Assembly (NCBI GenBank): GCA_001466705.2
Contig: LATX02000200.1
Location: forward strand, 1,488,001 to 1,552,000
Source of the DNA: Moniliophthora roreri
Taxonomy: Eukaryota > Basidiomycota > Agaricomycetes > Agaricales > Marasmiaceae
Length of the DNA: 64,000 nt
Direction: 5' to 3'
Position numbers and translations under genes: made by a program. Shown piece by piece: positions 24,101 through 34,709 of the stretch. Under the pieces are notes generated by a model. The model saw nothing but the letters and a program-made list of their open reading frames with translations, did no database searches and was not told where the DNA came from. How positions within the stretch are numbered: position 1 is the first letter of the stretch; every line of letters starts with the position of its first letter.

Positions 24101-24982
24101 CAGCTGCGCGATGCAGTGATAGACCAAACGCAATCGAGGAAGGAATATCTCTGTTCTCTGACGTTTGGGGTGGTGGGGGTACTGATTGCGCTGTAGGCAA
24201 TCCGGGAAATGGGTTGCCTCGACGAACACTCTCCATGTCAATGCGATGCCTCTGACACACTGGCCCATCGCCATCCTTCTGCGGGGTCAGAATCACGCCG
24301 CAACCATGAACAGTACAGACCCGAATAGGAAAACCTGAATGTGGGGGATAGTAGACAATCCCACCACGGACAGATGTTTGAATATGAGGCAGGGTCTGTA
24401 CTTGTTGCTGTGGCTGATAGTTCTGCGGCGAGGGAGCTCCGTGTGCTGACGGAGCCCGCAATTGTGGACCAACGGCTAAAATACCGGTATGTGGGTCAGT
24501 AGCCTATATTGAACGCGATTTAGAGGAGCTTCAGACAATGGTCCTAGCGACATACCGACTGGTGATTCGGTTGAATATCCGAATTCTACAAAACGAGGAA
24601 AAACAGATCAATTCAAGGAAGTTGTCGATGAAGAGAAAAACAGTACAGAAACGTCTCTGTTCACCGGAGATGAGATACTCGGTTGTATAACCATGTTCTC
24701 CTTGCCCTTCTGTTGATTTGCAGGTTCCATCATGGCTGCTTCTTCCGTCGAAAAGTCTGAGCCCAGCAATGCCAAAGATTCGATGACCTTGGGGTCTAGT
24801 TTTCGCCTCTTCCGAGGTGGACGTTTCCCAGCATTTGGAGCAAGCGTGATAGCAGCTAGAGACGTGGTTCCCTGCTCAAGATTGGCAGAAACCTGCGCAT
24901 CAGCCACCCCAGAGCCTAACTCAGACATCCTTTCTAGCAACTCTCCTGGGGTAGGAGCCGGCCTCGCACTGGCTTCCAGCAT
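21134..24982 (-). CDS. large protein with five repeated CX4C-CX2C modules, unknown family
   Basis: Six exons (24982-24653, 24585-24556, 24503-22119, 22058-21794, 21755-21401, 21359-21134) join in phase into 1196 aa. Most of it is low-complexity and Ser/Pro-rich, with a basic patch (GKRPPRKRRKLDPK) near residue 75 that looks like a nuclear signal. Five small modules recur near residues 183, 502, 749, 864 and 928: CTVHGC..CQRH, CTTSGC..CYGC, CAIEAC..CPEC, CTIKNC..CHPC and CIYIDC..CGQC. Each has Cys-x4-Cys, then 12-14 residues with a hydrophobic-Pro pair, then Cys-x2-Cys (His in the first). This spacing suggests zinc binding. The C-terminal 270 residues look folded and contain no Cys module. I do not recognise the family. 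A nuclear DNA- or protein-binding role is inference only. Confidence 0.75.
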
Positions 24983-25411
24983 CCCTTCAACGCGTCAGTT
25001 TACGCGCGAGACCGTGGCTTGACTCCAGGACGTTCGAGAAGGGATGGATGTGGTTGATGTGGATGAATTTCAATATGAAATGAAGGAGATTTCGCAAGTT
25101 ATCGATGAGTCCAAGAGTCGACCCGGTCTCGTACAATGACTTGGCCTTTAAAATAAACAATGAGAAGAGTTTCACCGTCGACGTGGTCGATGACGAGGGA
25201 AGCGTCCGTTGAGAGGAATAAATTGCAAATATTGAGTTGACATTGGGGGCAGAAATTTTTTTCGTCCGTTGCTCCACGTGGTTTAGGTCAGGTCGCATAG
25301 GCTAAGGGCATAAAATTGCAATCCTCGAGTGCTGCACCACATAGTGCAGCGGATTCCGTGCAAAAGGTCAAGAACTAAGATTGACAGTCTGACGCGCCGC
25401 ATGGATGAATA

Positions 25412-25426
25412 GTAACAGTCAGAGTA
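25412..25426 (+). repeat. left terminal inverted repeat of the MITE
   Basis: GTAACAGTCAGAGTA, preceded by the TA target site. It is an exact reverse-complement match to 25935-25949. Confidence 0.85.
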
Positions 25427-25934
25427 GGAACTTTCTGGCGTTTCAGGTCTCGTTTCTGCTGTCGTTTCGGTTGACGCTTCTTGAAGCCGTTTCAGTGGAA
25501 CGAAGAAACGACGTTTTGCTGATCCGTCGTCGTTTCTGACGCTCGTTTCTCAACCCGTTCCTGCTCTCTTCACTTACATAAAAGGACACCTTGTTAGCAA
25601 ATAATAATCTGTTTTCAACATGGGAGGTTGTACGACAAAAGCATCCGACAGAGCCTGCTGTCGCTAGCATCCGGATACCTGCACCTAAATCCTGCTACAG
25701 GAAATATCGAGCAAGAGAAACAACCACAAAAAGCCAATACACTGCCAGGGATAATTTGCACATGAACATAGTAAATCTACTCAGAACTGAGCTGTGGAAA
25801 CGACAGGTCAAAAGGTCGCGGTCAGAGTAGATAGTCGTTCTTGGGCTGTTTCTGCTTCGTTTCTCCGATCCGAGAGCCTGAGAAACGTCGTCAGAAACCT
25901 CTCGGAAACGACTTCAGAAACCCCGAAACAGCTA

Positions 25935-25949
25935 TACTCTGACTGTTAC
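25935..25949 (-). repeat. right terminal inverted repeat of the MITE
   Basis: On the minus strand this reads GTAACAGTCAGAGTA. It is followed on the plus strand by the TA target site at 25950-25951. Confidence 0.85.
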
Positions 25950-26144
25950 TAAATACTCGTCCTCAATTTCCCACTGACTGACGTTAACATATGTTAGCGC
26001 ATGACTGAACGCTACCTAACTTATTAGCCCAATAATCGTACAATACTTCAACGGGTATCAGTTCCGTATGTGTGCGGTCCATAGCGTGCTTGGTATAGCA
26101 ACGAAAAGTGCAAAAGGAGTGTTGATAATAATGGAAAATCTTCG

Positions 26145-29100
26145 TCATATTTGCATCAGTCCACCAGTTTCCCTCATCTTCGTCTCCCTATCCTTGCGCT
26201 CACGAACTATTTTCTCGATGGCACAGTTCAGCGCCCAACACCAGGCATCTCTTTCCAGTTTACTCCTCGTCCGGAAAACTGCCACCTTCCGCTTCGCATC
26301 CAACGGTGGCGTGGCAGACGCAGTTGTTCCATCCTCCGAGAGGAGGTCCTTCTTCGGACGGGATTTGTACCACACGATGAAGAGTTTGTCCTCGTCAGGG
26401 TCATCGGCCTCCAAACCGTCTTCATAACGATGAGCAACACATTCAGCGTTCGCATCATATTGTCCTCGTGGCAATCTCTGAGCGGCGAAGTAACCGGAGC
26501 AAACATACGCGTCTATGAGATGGATTTTCCTGGGCTCTGCCAGGTGAAGTTGTGATTTGGGTTTGACGTGGAATTGAACGAGATACTCTGGCAAAAGGAA
26601 CATCTGAACCAATCTACATTTCGGTGATGAGATCAAGGGCTGCAATTCCTTAACGACTAAACTCACCGGTATTGCCCATGGAGTCCGCGTCTTGAAAACA
26701 ACTTGCCCCCTCTGAGTATCGGCCTACAACCGTCCACGATGCACCAGTTATATAGAGATCCTAAGGCTGGAAGGGGTGCTGAAAGATCTGGAGGTGCTTC
26801 AGGATATATAATCCTGTCCTGTTCCACGTATCTCTTGGGTGTCACACGGGGCCGCAGCGCCTGAGCGAGATCCATTTCATCTTGAGCGTCATAGCGATGC
26901 TTAAGCCTCCAGTAGTGTACCAACTCCTGAAGTCGATGAACCCAATCAATAGCGAACGCACAGGAATAAGCCTACAACGCGTTGTCACCTTGAACCTCAT
27001 GAATCAAACAAGCACACGTACCTCGAATCTCACGACATGCCCGTTTTTGAACAAGAGTTCAAATGAACGCCTCATCTTCAATTCATGTTTATCCGAACTC
27101 TGATTCAACGCCTCCTCTCCACCTGTATCTTCGAAGTCTGCTGGCGATGTTTCTCCCTCAGACCAAGTTTTCACCCAGTTCTCATCTTCTGGATGATCCT
27201 TGTAATCATGGTTACGTTGCATAACGGGATGAACACCTCGTCTGACGGCAAGGATATTCCTCAAATCAGCGACGCCATTAGCGAACGTGACTTGCTTGAT
27301 GCCCCTTTGAACCTCAGATTTTTTCAGGTTCTCAATATATGATTCCATTGTGCTCCCTTTCCGAGGAAGAGCACCTAACGGGACTGGTGGATTTGCGTGA
27401 GGAGGATGCAATACGAAGAGGTTACCGTCATGTACGACGAGATACAAGGGCTGCTTCGCCCCCGAATTGGGTTTGATTCGATCGACGTATCCTTCGATAG
27501 GCAACGGTTCTGGAAGACGACTGCCATCTTTGAGACGGATGAAGCTAGGAAAATGTCGGCAGAGTCGGAGTTCCAGATGCGCAGGAACGCTGGACTAGGT
27601 AGGATTGTCAAATACGTTCTGCGAAACAGTAGCAGGAGGCCTACTCACTTCCTGCAACAATAAACCACACAATATAGCCCAATCCCGGGGCCTACCATCA
27701 ACGTCTTCGTCCAGCCAAATCCAATCCAAGTGCGTCTCTTTCCTCCAAGCGAGCTGGAAAACCCTTCCTTCGGCCCTATGCCGCTTAATCAGGTACTGGA
27801 AATCCCGCAAATGACTCAGGCTCTCGATACACAGGTTGATGACGTTTTTTCTGGTGAAGACCGCGTACTGTCGCTCAGGATCAGTCGGTAATTCGATGTT
27901 GACTTTACTGTCGAGGCGGGGGTTCCTAACAGTCATGTAAGGTGGTAGTTTTGAATTTGAGGGCTGGATCCGACACCTGCATAGAACTGTCAGCACGGCG
28001 CAAACCTTTTTGACAGCAAAGGCATACTACCATAGCTGCCATGCCCAATCAAGCGCCCTCGAACGACTCTTGAGCTTAAAGATATACACCATGGTCCTTT
28101 GCTTCGCAACGGAGAGTTTCCACTTCCTCGAGGCTGGATTGTAACGCCTCGACACCGGGGGGCATGTTATGCAAAACGTAAGGTCGACGAACGAGTATAT
28201 GGACAGTCTGGTTCGCTCAGACTTCAAGGGAATGACATAGGATAAATTCTTGTGGCCTCTCATCCACTCTTCCCCGGGGATTGTCTATGCATAGTCAAGA
28301 ACGATACACGTGCAGGCTTTGGACGACTTACATAGTTTTCGTACAGTTCAACGCGATCACCACGCCAAACGACCATGAACTCGCCCCAGCCTTCATACTT
28401 GAGATCCCTTGTTTGACGATGTTTCTGCTCGTCAAAGGAAGACGGGACAGCAGTCAAGTCAGACGAGATCATGCGTACGAGCATCCTGTCTTTAATGACT
28501 GATCAATTCGCGAACCCATGTTCATATAAGGAAACGTTATACCTCTCAACTCGATCGCTCCCCACTTGACTTCAGCATCGCTTGTAGGTGTCGCAGGGAT
28601 ATTCATGGCTCCAGCACTCGTATCCTCCACTTGTCCACCTTCTCGTTCCAAAACCTCATCGGGAGGTACAGGTTGACCAGCAGGAGATGGTGTGATAGGC
28701 GACAGATCATCATAACGGACCGCCTTTTTCCCCTTTCCTTTGTTGTCCGGCTTCTGTGCGACAGGTGCGCTATCACTCCTGGCAAATGAGGGCAGCTTTA
28801 TGATAGGTCGACGAGGAGCCTCTGAACGCGTTTGACTGACGGCTGAGTCAACCCTGGGCATCCTTGTAGAGGGAAGCAATGCCGTTGTTGAGGAACTGTA
28901 TGAGTCGTTGGGTGGAAGAATGCCGTTACCAGAGACAGGCGAACCATCTGGTTCTAGCGTGCTGATGGACACCTTTGGAGGCGTACTAGGTCTAGCATAG
29001 CTGGAGTTAGGTGATAGTTTCGATCGTGCTGTGACAAAGGTATCCTGGCCAGAAGACTTTGTCGCAATGACAGTCGGTCTGTGAGGTGAATTGAGCTGTT

Positions 29101-29686
29101 CTACGGCACCATCCAGCGGCAGATACTGAGTAGAAGTGGCAAGGTTGATATTTGAGCCTGAGAAGGCTGAAGTACGGCTCGAAATCATGGAGGTGATTGC
29201 GTCTGCCTCTTGAATGACATTGAAACCAGCAATTTCTCCAACCTCGAAACTGCTTCCGACCCAGCGATTTGCAGCTCGCTTTGTCAAGTCATTCCGACGA
29301 CTTTGCAGGTAGACTCCCCACGGACTTTCCCGCCATATACGTTTCATCTCCTCTCGAGTACTCTTCTCCTCATTCTCGCCCCAATCCTCTTCCCGACCAC
29401 CTCGACTGAGAAAATAGCTGAAGGCACTCTCTCGAACGATGCGGTCTACGGCTTCCTCCTCATCCCCATCTTCGCTAGAGTGGTGTAGTAGACGGTGCTT
29501 TCCTTTCTTCTTCGAACCAGCAAGTGCGTCTATGTGTGGTACAGCCCTTTCAGGCATGGGACCTATGAAGAATCTCCTGTTAGCATGCTCGTCATGGTGG
29601 TGAGCTTCAAGCTTCAGTGCCGAGCTTGACGCTGCTAGTGATGTAGTCGACTCAATAGGTTGGGTAGAAAAAGCGGGGTAAGGCAT
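26145..29686 (-). CDS. SPO71-like tandem PH-domain protein
   Basis: This is the basidiomycete relative of yeast Spo71 and fission-yeast Mug56, PH-domain proteins that act on the prospore membrane during sporulation. The start is MPYPAFSTQPIESTTS at 29686 and the stop is at 26145. The N-terminal exon carries the family block ANRRFFIGPMPER and, later, DRIVRESAFSYFLSRGG and WRESPWGVYLQSRRNDLTK. A Ser/Pro-rich linker follows. The first PH domain includes EGWGEFMVVWRGDRVELYENY and ends at SRALDWAWQLWC. The second includes GYVDRIKPNSGAKQPLYLVV and ends near CAFAIDWVHRLQELVHYWR. The C-terminal portion (KLFIVWYKSRPKKDL, WCWALNCAIEKIVRER) forms another PH-like block. About seven introns were placed by frame. 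In mushrooms a role in basidiospore or membrane formation is plausible but untested. Confidence 0.85.
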
Positions 29687-29936
29687 ATGCAGCTGTCAGT
29701 GGTCAGGACGAACACCAATCTCGGAGAGGCTCAGGAAGTTTCAAGGTGGTGATCAGTAAAAGGCCGCATTTAGCAACTATGACATCACGATCCGTTTCTT
29801 TATTACTGTAGTCTACATGCCGCTACCGCTACAGATTGCCAGCAGCCACGAGTGTTTGTCGCGCCAAAGGTATACCGGGATCTCGTTTACTACCCGCAAC
29901 TGGATAAGGAAATCTCGGGAGAATAACCTAAATATG

Positions 29937-30834
29937 TTACATGCTCAAGAAGTCTTCATCCTCTTCAAGAATCAAATCAAGAAGCTTGAAGAATGAAGCC
30001 GCCGGAAATCCAACCACGTTGTTATAATCTCCCTCGATTTTACGAACCAGCAGTGAACCCAATCCCTGAAGATCACGTCTGAGCTCCGAGATGGACTCCT
30101 AGAATAAAAGGAGAACTCGCCTGAATCGCGAATCCCCCTGCGCGATCAACGCCCTCTCCACAGTCCGCGTATGCCTTTAACAAATGAGTTGGATTATCCG
30201 CAAAGTACACCAAGGAGCGCTCGTCGATGGAGCGAATGGCATAACCAGGAGATTGAAGAACGGGATATACTAGATACCAGAAGCTCAATAGCCATAGAAC
30301 AATGAAGAGTTCAGCTCGTACCAACAGTGACTCCTGTAACCACCTCACATACGCTCCCATTCAAATCCATGAGCATCCGTAGGTTATCTTCCTTATCCTT
30401 TGGCTTCTCCAATAGCTCTTGGGTGATATCAGGAAGCACACTATAACCCGTCTGTGATGTTGAGGGTTGTGCGTGAGTTAAAACGACGGTGTCTGCAGCA
30501 ATGACTAGATCGGGCGCATCGTCTGGGTTTTCTGTCTGAATGATCTTAGGTGATCCTCACACGAATCGAAGAAACAGTTACGCACCACAAGCCTCTCGTA
30601 GACTTCCACTGCTTTATGAGAAGCTGTGGCCACTGGATACTCGTGCAGGTTGGGGAACGAGTCTGTCCCAAGATCCTCCTCAAATTTTGACGGAACGATG
30701 TCGGGTGCTAGGCCGATTGTCTCTAAGATGGCTTTCCGACGAGGACTGTTCGAAGCAAGGATTATTTTCCTTCCCTTGAGTCTTTTTATCACAGGCAGGC
30801 CATGTAGCGCATGAGATAGAACGTGATTCGACAT
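29937..30834 (-). CDS. Maf-like nucleoside triphosphate pyrophosphatase
   Basis: Maf/ASMTL-type enzymes hydrolyse non-canonical or modified nucleotides (dTTP/UTP or methylated forms) to monophosphates, limiting their incorporation. Four exons (30834-30586, 30535-30322, 30269-30121, 30065-29937) give 246 aa. The start is the ATG at 30834 (MSNHVLSHALHGLPV). The substrate-binding motif ILASNSPRRKAILE is present, then VIAADTVVL, GSVCEVVTGVTVVYP, AYADCGEGVDRAGGFAIQ, and GLGSLLVRKIEGDYNNVVGFP at the end. The last intron (30120-30066) begins GCGAGT, a GC-AG intron required by the frame. The gene is 78 bp from the divergent PIG-X gene. Confidence 0.93.
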
Positions 30835-30912
30835 AGATAACGGTGGTTTGAGGTCAAAGGAAATCACAGAGCTGAGGATCTATCTATCTATCTGTCCTCA
30901 TACCTCTCCTCC
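30835..30912. promoter_or_regulatory. bidirectional promoter gap, Maf / PIG-X
   Basis: The two start codons are only 78 bp apart, the tightest of the divergent pairs here. It includes a short ATCT tandem (about 30881-30891). No known binding site was recognised. Confidence 0.4.
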
Positions 30913-31695
30913 ATGTCGATATCCCTGTCCACCAGCATAAATCCAAACCCCGGCTTCCATCCTACACTCACTACAGTGATCTCAAACTTCTCGTCTCCTC
31001 AGTATCTGGAATGCTCCCTTTATCTTCATTTTACTCTACCACCGTTGGTCTTTGTTGATCCGTACGAGCTGGAAACAAGTTACGCGGATAAATACTCGTT
31101 TCATTTGTCTGGTCATCGAAGTTTGGAGCTACCAGTAATGGCAATGGATAGGGCGGAGAGTTATCTCCTTGTCAATGTTAGCCTGCCGTCGACGACTCTC
31201 CAAGGAGCTGAACTTGAAATACCGACACCTGTGCACCTTCGTTACGGGGACCTCTCATCAACAGACGAGTACGTTGGAGTAGAAATTGCGTGGCCGCAAG
31301 GCTTCGTGGCTTGCAGTAGGGGAGAAAGTAGTATGTCCTTTGCATTCACGTCGATTGCGTCTGACACGTCCATCAACCTAGGTAGTCAGCTGAAAAGCCA
31401 GCTACACCCCGAATTCGCGGCTCTTTTCCAACCGGATGACTCTTTCATTTTCATAGAATTTGCTCCTCGTTTAGAAGGCACCAATCACCTTGCGTCCCCT
31501 AAAACGTCCGTCGAAAAGCTACGCGTACCGGTGGGCAATACACCGCATACAACGCAAGTCGAGTTGGGCACAGCTTGCACCGTGTTTATGTGCTTCCTGT
31601 ATTTGTGTTGGATCATTTGGCGAACCAAGTCGCGCTTGGATGCAAAAACCAATGTTGGCGGCACAGAAACCGCACAGAAGGCGAAATACGACTAG
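30913..31695 (+). CDS. PBN1: PIG-X/PBN1 subunit of GPI mannosyltransferase I
   Basis: PIG-X (yeast Pbn1) stabilises the ER mannosyltransferase PIG-M that adds the first mannose to GPI anchors. A single exon codes for 260 aa. Family blocks are CSLYLHFTLPPLVFVDPYEL near residues 34-53, the long lumenal beta-rich domain, and VHLRYGDLSS followed by VEIAWPQGFVAC near residues 108-135. One membrane helix lies close to the C-terminus (TACTVFMCFLYLCWIIW), with a short charged tail (RTKSRLDAK). No obvious N-terminal signal peptide is present. The lack of introns is unusual among its neighbours. Confidence 0.85.
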   Translation: MSISLSTSINPNPGFHPTLTTVISNFSSPQYLECSLYLHFTLPPLVFVDPYELETSYADKYSFHLSGHRSLELPVMAMDRAESYLLVNVSLPSTTLQGAELEIPTPVHLRYGDLSSTDEYVGVEIAWPQGFVACSRGESSMSFAFTSIASDTSINLGSQLKSQLHPEFAALFQPDDSFIFIEFAPRLEGTNHLASPKTSVEKLRVPVGNTPHTTQVELGTACTVFMCFLYLCWIIWRTKSRLDAKTNVGGTETAQKAKYD

Positions 31696-32242
31696 CCTCG
31701 TTGGTCAAGCTTCTCTGTGCTCCGGGGCGCAGGGGTTATAGAATGTCGACACTCCATTAGTGACGGTCCTCTCTCTAGCTATGCACTGGCCGCAGTAGCT
31801 TATCGATGCGGGGCTGCCCTTACCACTGTGCCCTGAATCTCAAGGAATTCAGGCGTGTACGTGGCCTCCCGGAGCCTCCAAACAGCCTCAGAAAACCAGA
31901 AACCAATCCATTTCGGGCCTGTACCCCTGGGACCGAATACTGTCCTTCAAATCACTCTGTAAACTTATTCCACTCCCTCTCACTCACCGTGAGCAATAGA
32001 GCACATCCGTTCGTCACCAAATCTCCATTGCTGAGTTAATCTATGACCAGCGACACCTCACACCTTTTTACTTCGTACTCGCTCTTTCACTTAACTCTCA
32101 ACATTTTTTCCCCTTGCTTTTGCATGAGATCTCTTAACAATGTGGATTGCAGAGACTTTACAGTTAAGGATCAGGATACATAGCTCCCTAGCAAAAGGGC
32201 CAGCTATCATAACTACCACCTGTCACCACCAGCAACACCATC
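31696..32242. other. intergenic region with pyrimidine tract
   Basis: This is the PIG-X 3' end and then sequence without recognisable coding content. From about 32060 to 32130 the plus strand is strongly pyrimidine-rich, like the start region of many basidiomycete promoters, just before the tentative small gene at 32243. Confidence 0.35.
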
Positions 32243-32601
32243 ATGCCAAGGCTCGCGCAATGTCAGTCTCGTTTGGCTTGCTAAACAAACTTCTGTGTAC
32301 TGACGCGGATTTTGCGCAGTGTCTAGGGAGGGGGATCCTTCGTCATGCACTGCCATCTCAAGTACGAGTGGCGCACTGACTTTGCAGGTAGGTTTCAGAT
32401 TATTATTCATCAGGCAAGTGTCTTGTTCTTGAACCCGGAGCTCCATTACTGACATTACTGTGGTATCGGCAGGACGTCCAAGCATTTAAACAAGCCGTTC
32501 AACGTCGATTATCTTCGTTGACGCCTATGCGGATACTGTTCTTCTACGTACGGCGTATGTTGCTTCTCTTCTGCTTCGCTCACTCTACGTCCTTATTGTA
32601 A
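32243..32601 (+). CDS. tentative small spliced gene, unknown product
   Basis: Three exons (32243-32261, 32320-32387, 32473-32601) with GT-AG junctions give a continuous 71-aa frame starting MPRLAQLSREGDPSS and ending in a hydrophobic tail. A pyrimidine-rich promoter-like stretch precedes it. A fourth exon is possible, since GTACGG at about 32549 could be a donor. I recognise no family and the composition is not strongly coding. It could instead be a spliced non-coding RNA. Confidence 0.25.
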
Positions 32602-33106
32602 GGCCGTCAAAAGTGGTGAATTTGACAGCTAAGCCGTCGTGGCAGCCGCCTTGCGAACAGGGATCGTACGGAAAAGGCTACGCAAATACGGATGTAACTG
32701 AGCCATCGTAGCTTGTCGTCACCACTCAACAAGGCGAGATAAATCAGCGTAACGGCTGGCTTCTACTGTATCGGCTTCCATAAGATGGTATTGTCTTTTA
32801 CATGCCTTCCAGACGACAGGTTTCTCGAATGTACAGTACACAATTGTTTCCCGACGTATCACCGCCTGCTTCGTTGCTTCGGATGGTGATGGTAATGGTG
32901 CCACTGAGGAGCTGAATAACGCCATGCGAGTCGAAGCGAAGCTATTGATCGAAGGGACCATGAGGGCTAGGGGATAGGAAAGAAAATTCATAAATGTGTG
33001 TTACATGTCTTCATTGTAGGACAACCAAGGGTACCGTTGAGACCTGTTCATAATGGGAGGATACATACGCATAATATATCTGGCATAATGTGATGGAAGA
33101 CCTCAT
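32602..33106. other. intergenic region with one small minus-strand frame
   Basis: This holds the 3' side of the bZIP gene. An ATG-initiated 90-aa frame at 32719-32991 (-) has no recognisable motif; it may be chance. Confidence 0.3.
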
Positions 33107-34021
33107 TTACGAAGTGTCCTCCCTGAATCCCTTCGCACCAACCAACATCGATCCCGTATTAGGGGTAGTCTGCGCATTGGTCTGAGCAGCACCCGTAACA
33201 CCGACAACTAATCCTTTCAACCAACCATTCTCCCTCCTCAAAGCCTCACACTCCCTTTCCAGTTCATTCACCCTAATCTCCAACTCCTTTGCCTTGTTCT
33301 CGAGAGCTATTTCCCGTTCCTTCTTCTTCAGCCTAAAACGAGCACTAGCAGCAGTGTTTCTTCGACGTTTATCTTCAGCGGCGGCGGCAGCGGTAACATT
33401 AGGATCGAAGGGTTCTATGGGTGACTCAACGACGGATTCAGAGCCCTTTCTCGTGCGCGTACGCTTTGCAGGTGGAGGTGAAACGTCGGTACCCGACGAT
33501 TTGTTGGCAGGGGGTGTTGTTGTAGAAAGCTGCGATGGAGCGGGCTGGGTTTGTTGCACCTGCATACGATTACCCTGGGTGAGAGAATGGAGCGCTAGAA
33601 TCTGCGCGACCGACATTCCAATCCCTTGCTGCTGAGATACCTGCATTTGTTGGTGAAATCCATCGATACCGAACCCCGACAAGAAGGTGTTTATGTCAAA
33701 GGGGGGCTGCTGGCTGTGATGAGTCTGTTGTGCCTGCTCGCTGTGACTCGTCTCCGACCCTGTAGCGACATTGACATGGGAGTCATATGGTACCACTCCG
33801 CCTTTTTCCTCGTTGTCCTCCTCCACGTTGTGATTCTTCTTCATCATCCTATCATCACCAAGTATTGCTGGAGGTCCATCTTCGAATTCGAATGGGAGAC
33901 TGGTCCAGAGAGCGAGCTGGGCCGAAAGGTCGGGAAAATGGGAACCTGCAAGCAGGTCGCGGGAGTCAGTCTCAGGCTGAGGTGGGTGTATGATGTTTAA
34001 GCCATTGAGATGAGAAGGCAT
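33107..34021 (-). CDS. CYS3/MetR-type bZIP transcription factor
   Basis: This is a positive regulator of sulfur acquisition genes in the CYS-3 (Neurospora), MetR (Aspergillus) and Met28 class. An intronless 304-aa frame starts at MPSHLNGLNIIHPPQ. The basic region is EDKRRRNTAASARFRLKKKE near residues 217-236, with the NTAASARFR signature of the class. The leucine zipper is ELEIRVNELERECEALRREN, continuing to GWLKGL. The N-terminal half is Gln/Asn-rich with a possible activation region. A putative NLS-like PPAKRTRTRKG lies before the bZIP. Regulation by sulfur supply is expected from the family. No clear autoregulatory site was found upstream. Confidence 0.9.
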   Translation of the reverse strand: MPSHLNGLNIIHPPQPETDSRDLLAGSHFPDLSAQLALWTSLPFEFEDGPPAILGDDRMMKKNHNVEEDNEEKGGVVPYDSHVNVATGSETSHSEQAQQTHHSQQPPFDINTFLSGFGIDGFHQQMQVSQQQGIGMSVAQILALHSLTQGNRMQVQQTQPAPSQLSTTTPPANKSSGTDVSPPPAKRTRTRKGSESVVESPIEPFDPNVTAAAAAEDKRRRNTAASARFRLKKKEREIALENKAKELEIRVNELERECEALRRENGWLKGLVVGVTGAAQTNAQTTPNTGSMLVGAKGFREDTS

Positions 34022-34709
34022 CCTCGACCAAGAAGAAGAAAAAGCTGGTGGGGTCTCTTGAGGACCTTGATGGTGAAAAGGAAGATGGCAGCTATCACAG
34101 AAGATCCACCTCTATCTTATTACCGCCCACATGATTCGGATCTAATGATATCCCGCCCCCTAAATAGTAAATGGCCCAGCCGACCGAGGCCAACACTGCC
34201 TCCAGATAGGACTCGAATTCAAAACAGTGTCTGCTCTGCTCAGACTCAAGGATTGTGGTCGGTTAGTATCTCTGATAGAAAATTATTTGCCGCAGGCTCC
34301 TGAAACAGAAGGGCCCTAGCTGACGTTGACGCTTTGTGCTGAATTCAATAATGTCTGCCGCGTTTTTGGCACAACAAATCTAAAAAATATCTTCTATTCC
34401 AACTAATAATGTACTTCCATGTTGATTGAGGCCATGGTAAGGATGGAGAGTGTGCGCCAAAAAGTATCATCTTTTACACCTTGGCAAGGTTCGTCATCCA
34501 TCAAAAACGCCACAAGGAACCTGACTCGAATTACGGTAACAGTCCAATGCATTATCATAAGTATCCTACTTGGTATGTGTACAGGTGTAAACGACTGGAG
34601 TGGGTGCAGATTTGGTCCAACTGATGAATAAATTACCATCCCAACGTCTATAATGAACATGCGTCGATATCGTGACAGTAGGACGCATGAGGGAAGTGGG
34701 AACTACAGC
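34022..34709. other. intergenic region upstream of the bZIP gene
   Basis: About 690 bp between the bZIP start and the AOX stop, most likely the bZIP promoter and leader plus the AOX 3' UTR. Small frames on both strands here (34403-34660 and 34419-34631) mirror each other and look spurious. Confidence 0.4.

Larger units (their letters stand above)
25412..25949. mobile_element. MITE-like non-autonomous DNA transposon
   Basis: This is a 538-bp element with perfect 15-bp terminal inverted repeats (GTAACAGTCAGAGTA at 25412-25426 and its reverse complement at 25935-25949), flanked on both sides by TA (25410-25411, 25950-25951). TA target duplication is typical of Tc1/mariner-type elements. Inside both ends, GTTTC (or CGTTTC) recurs many times in the same inward orientation, resembling subterminal transposase-binding repeats. 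No transposase frame is present; the short frame at 25591-25830 has no recognisable motif. It sits between the Cys-module gene and the SPO71-like gene and interrupts no coding sequence that I can see. Confidence 0.75.

Noticed and set aside
33626..34000. Plus-strand ORF opposite the bZIP gene
   Set aside because: It is an antisense shadow of the Gln-rich N-terminus; no motif, while the minus frame has a clear bZIP.
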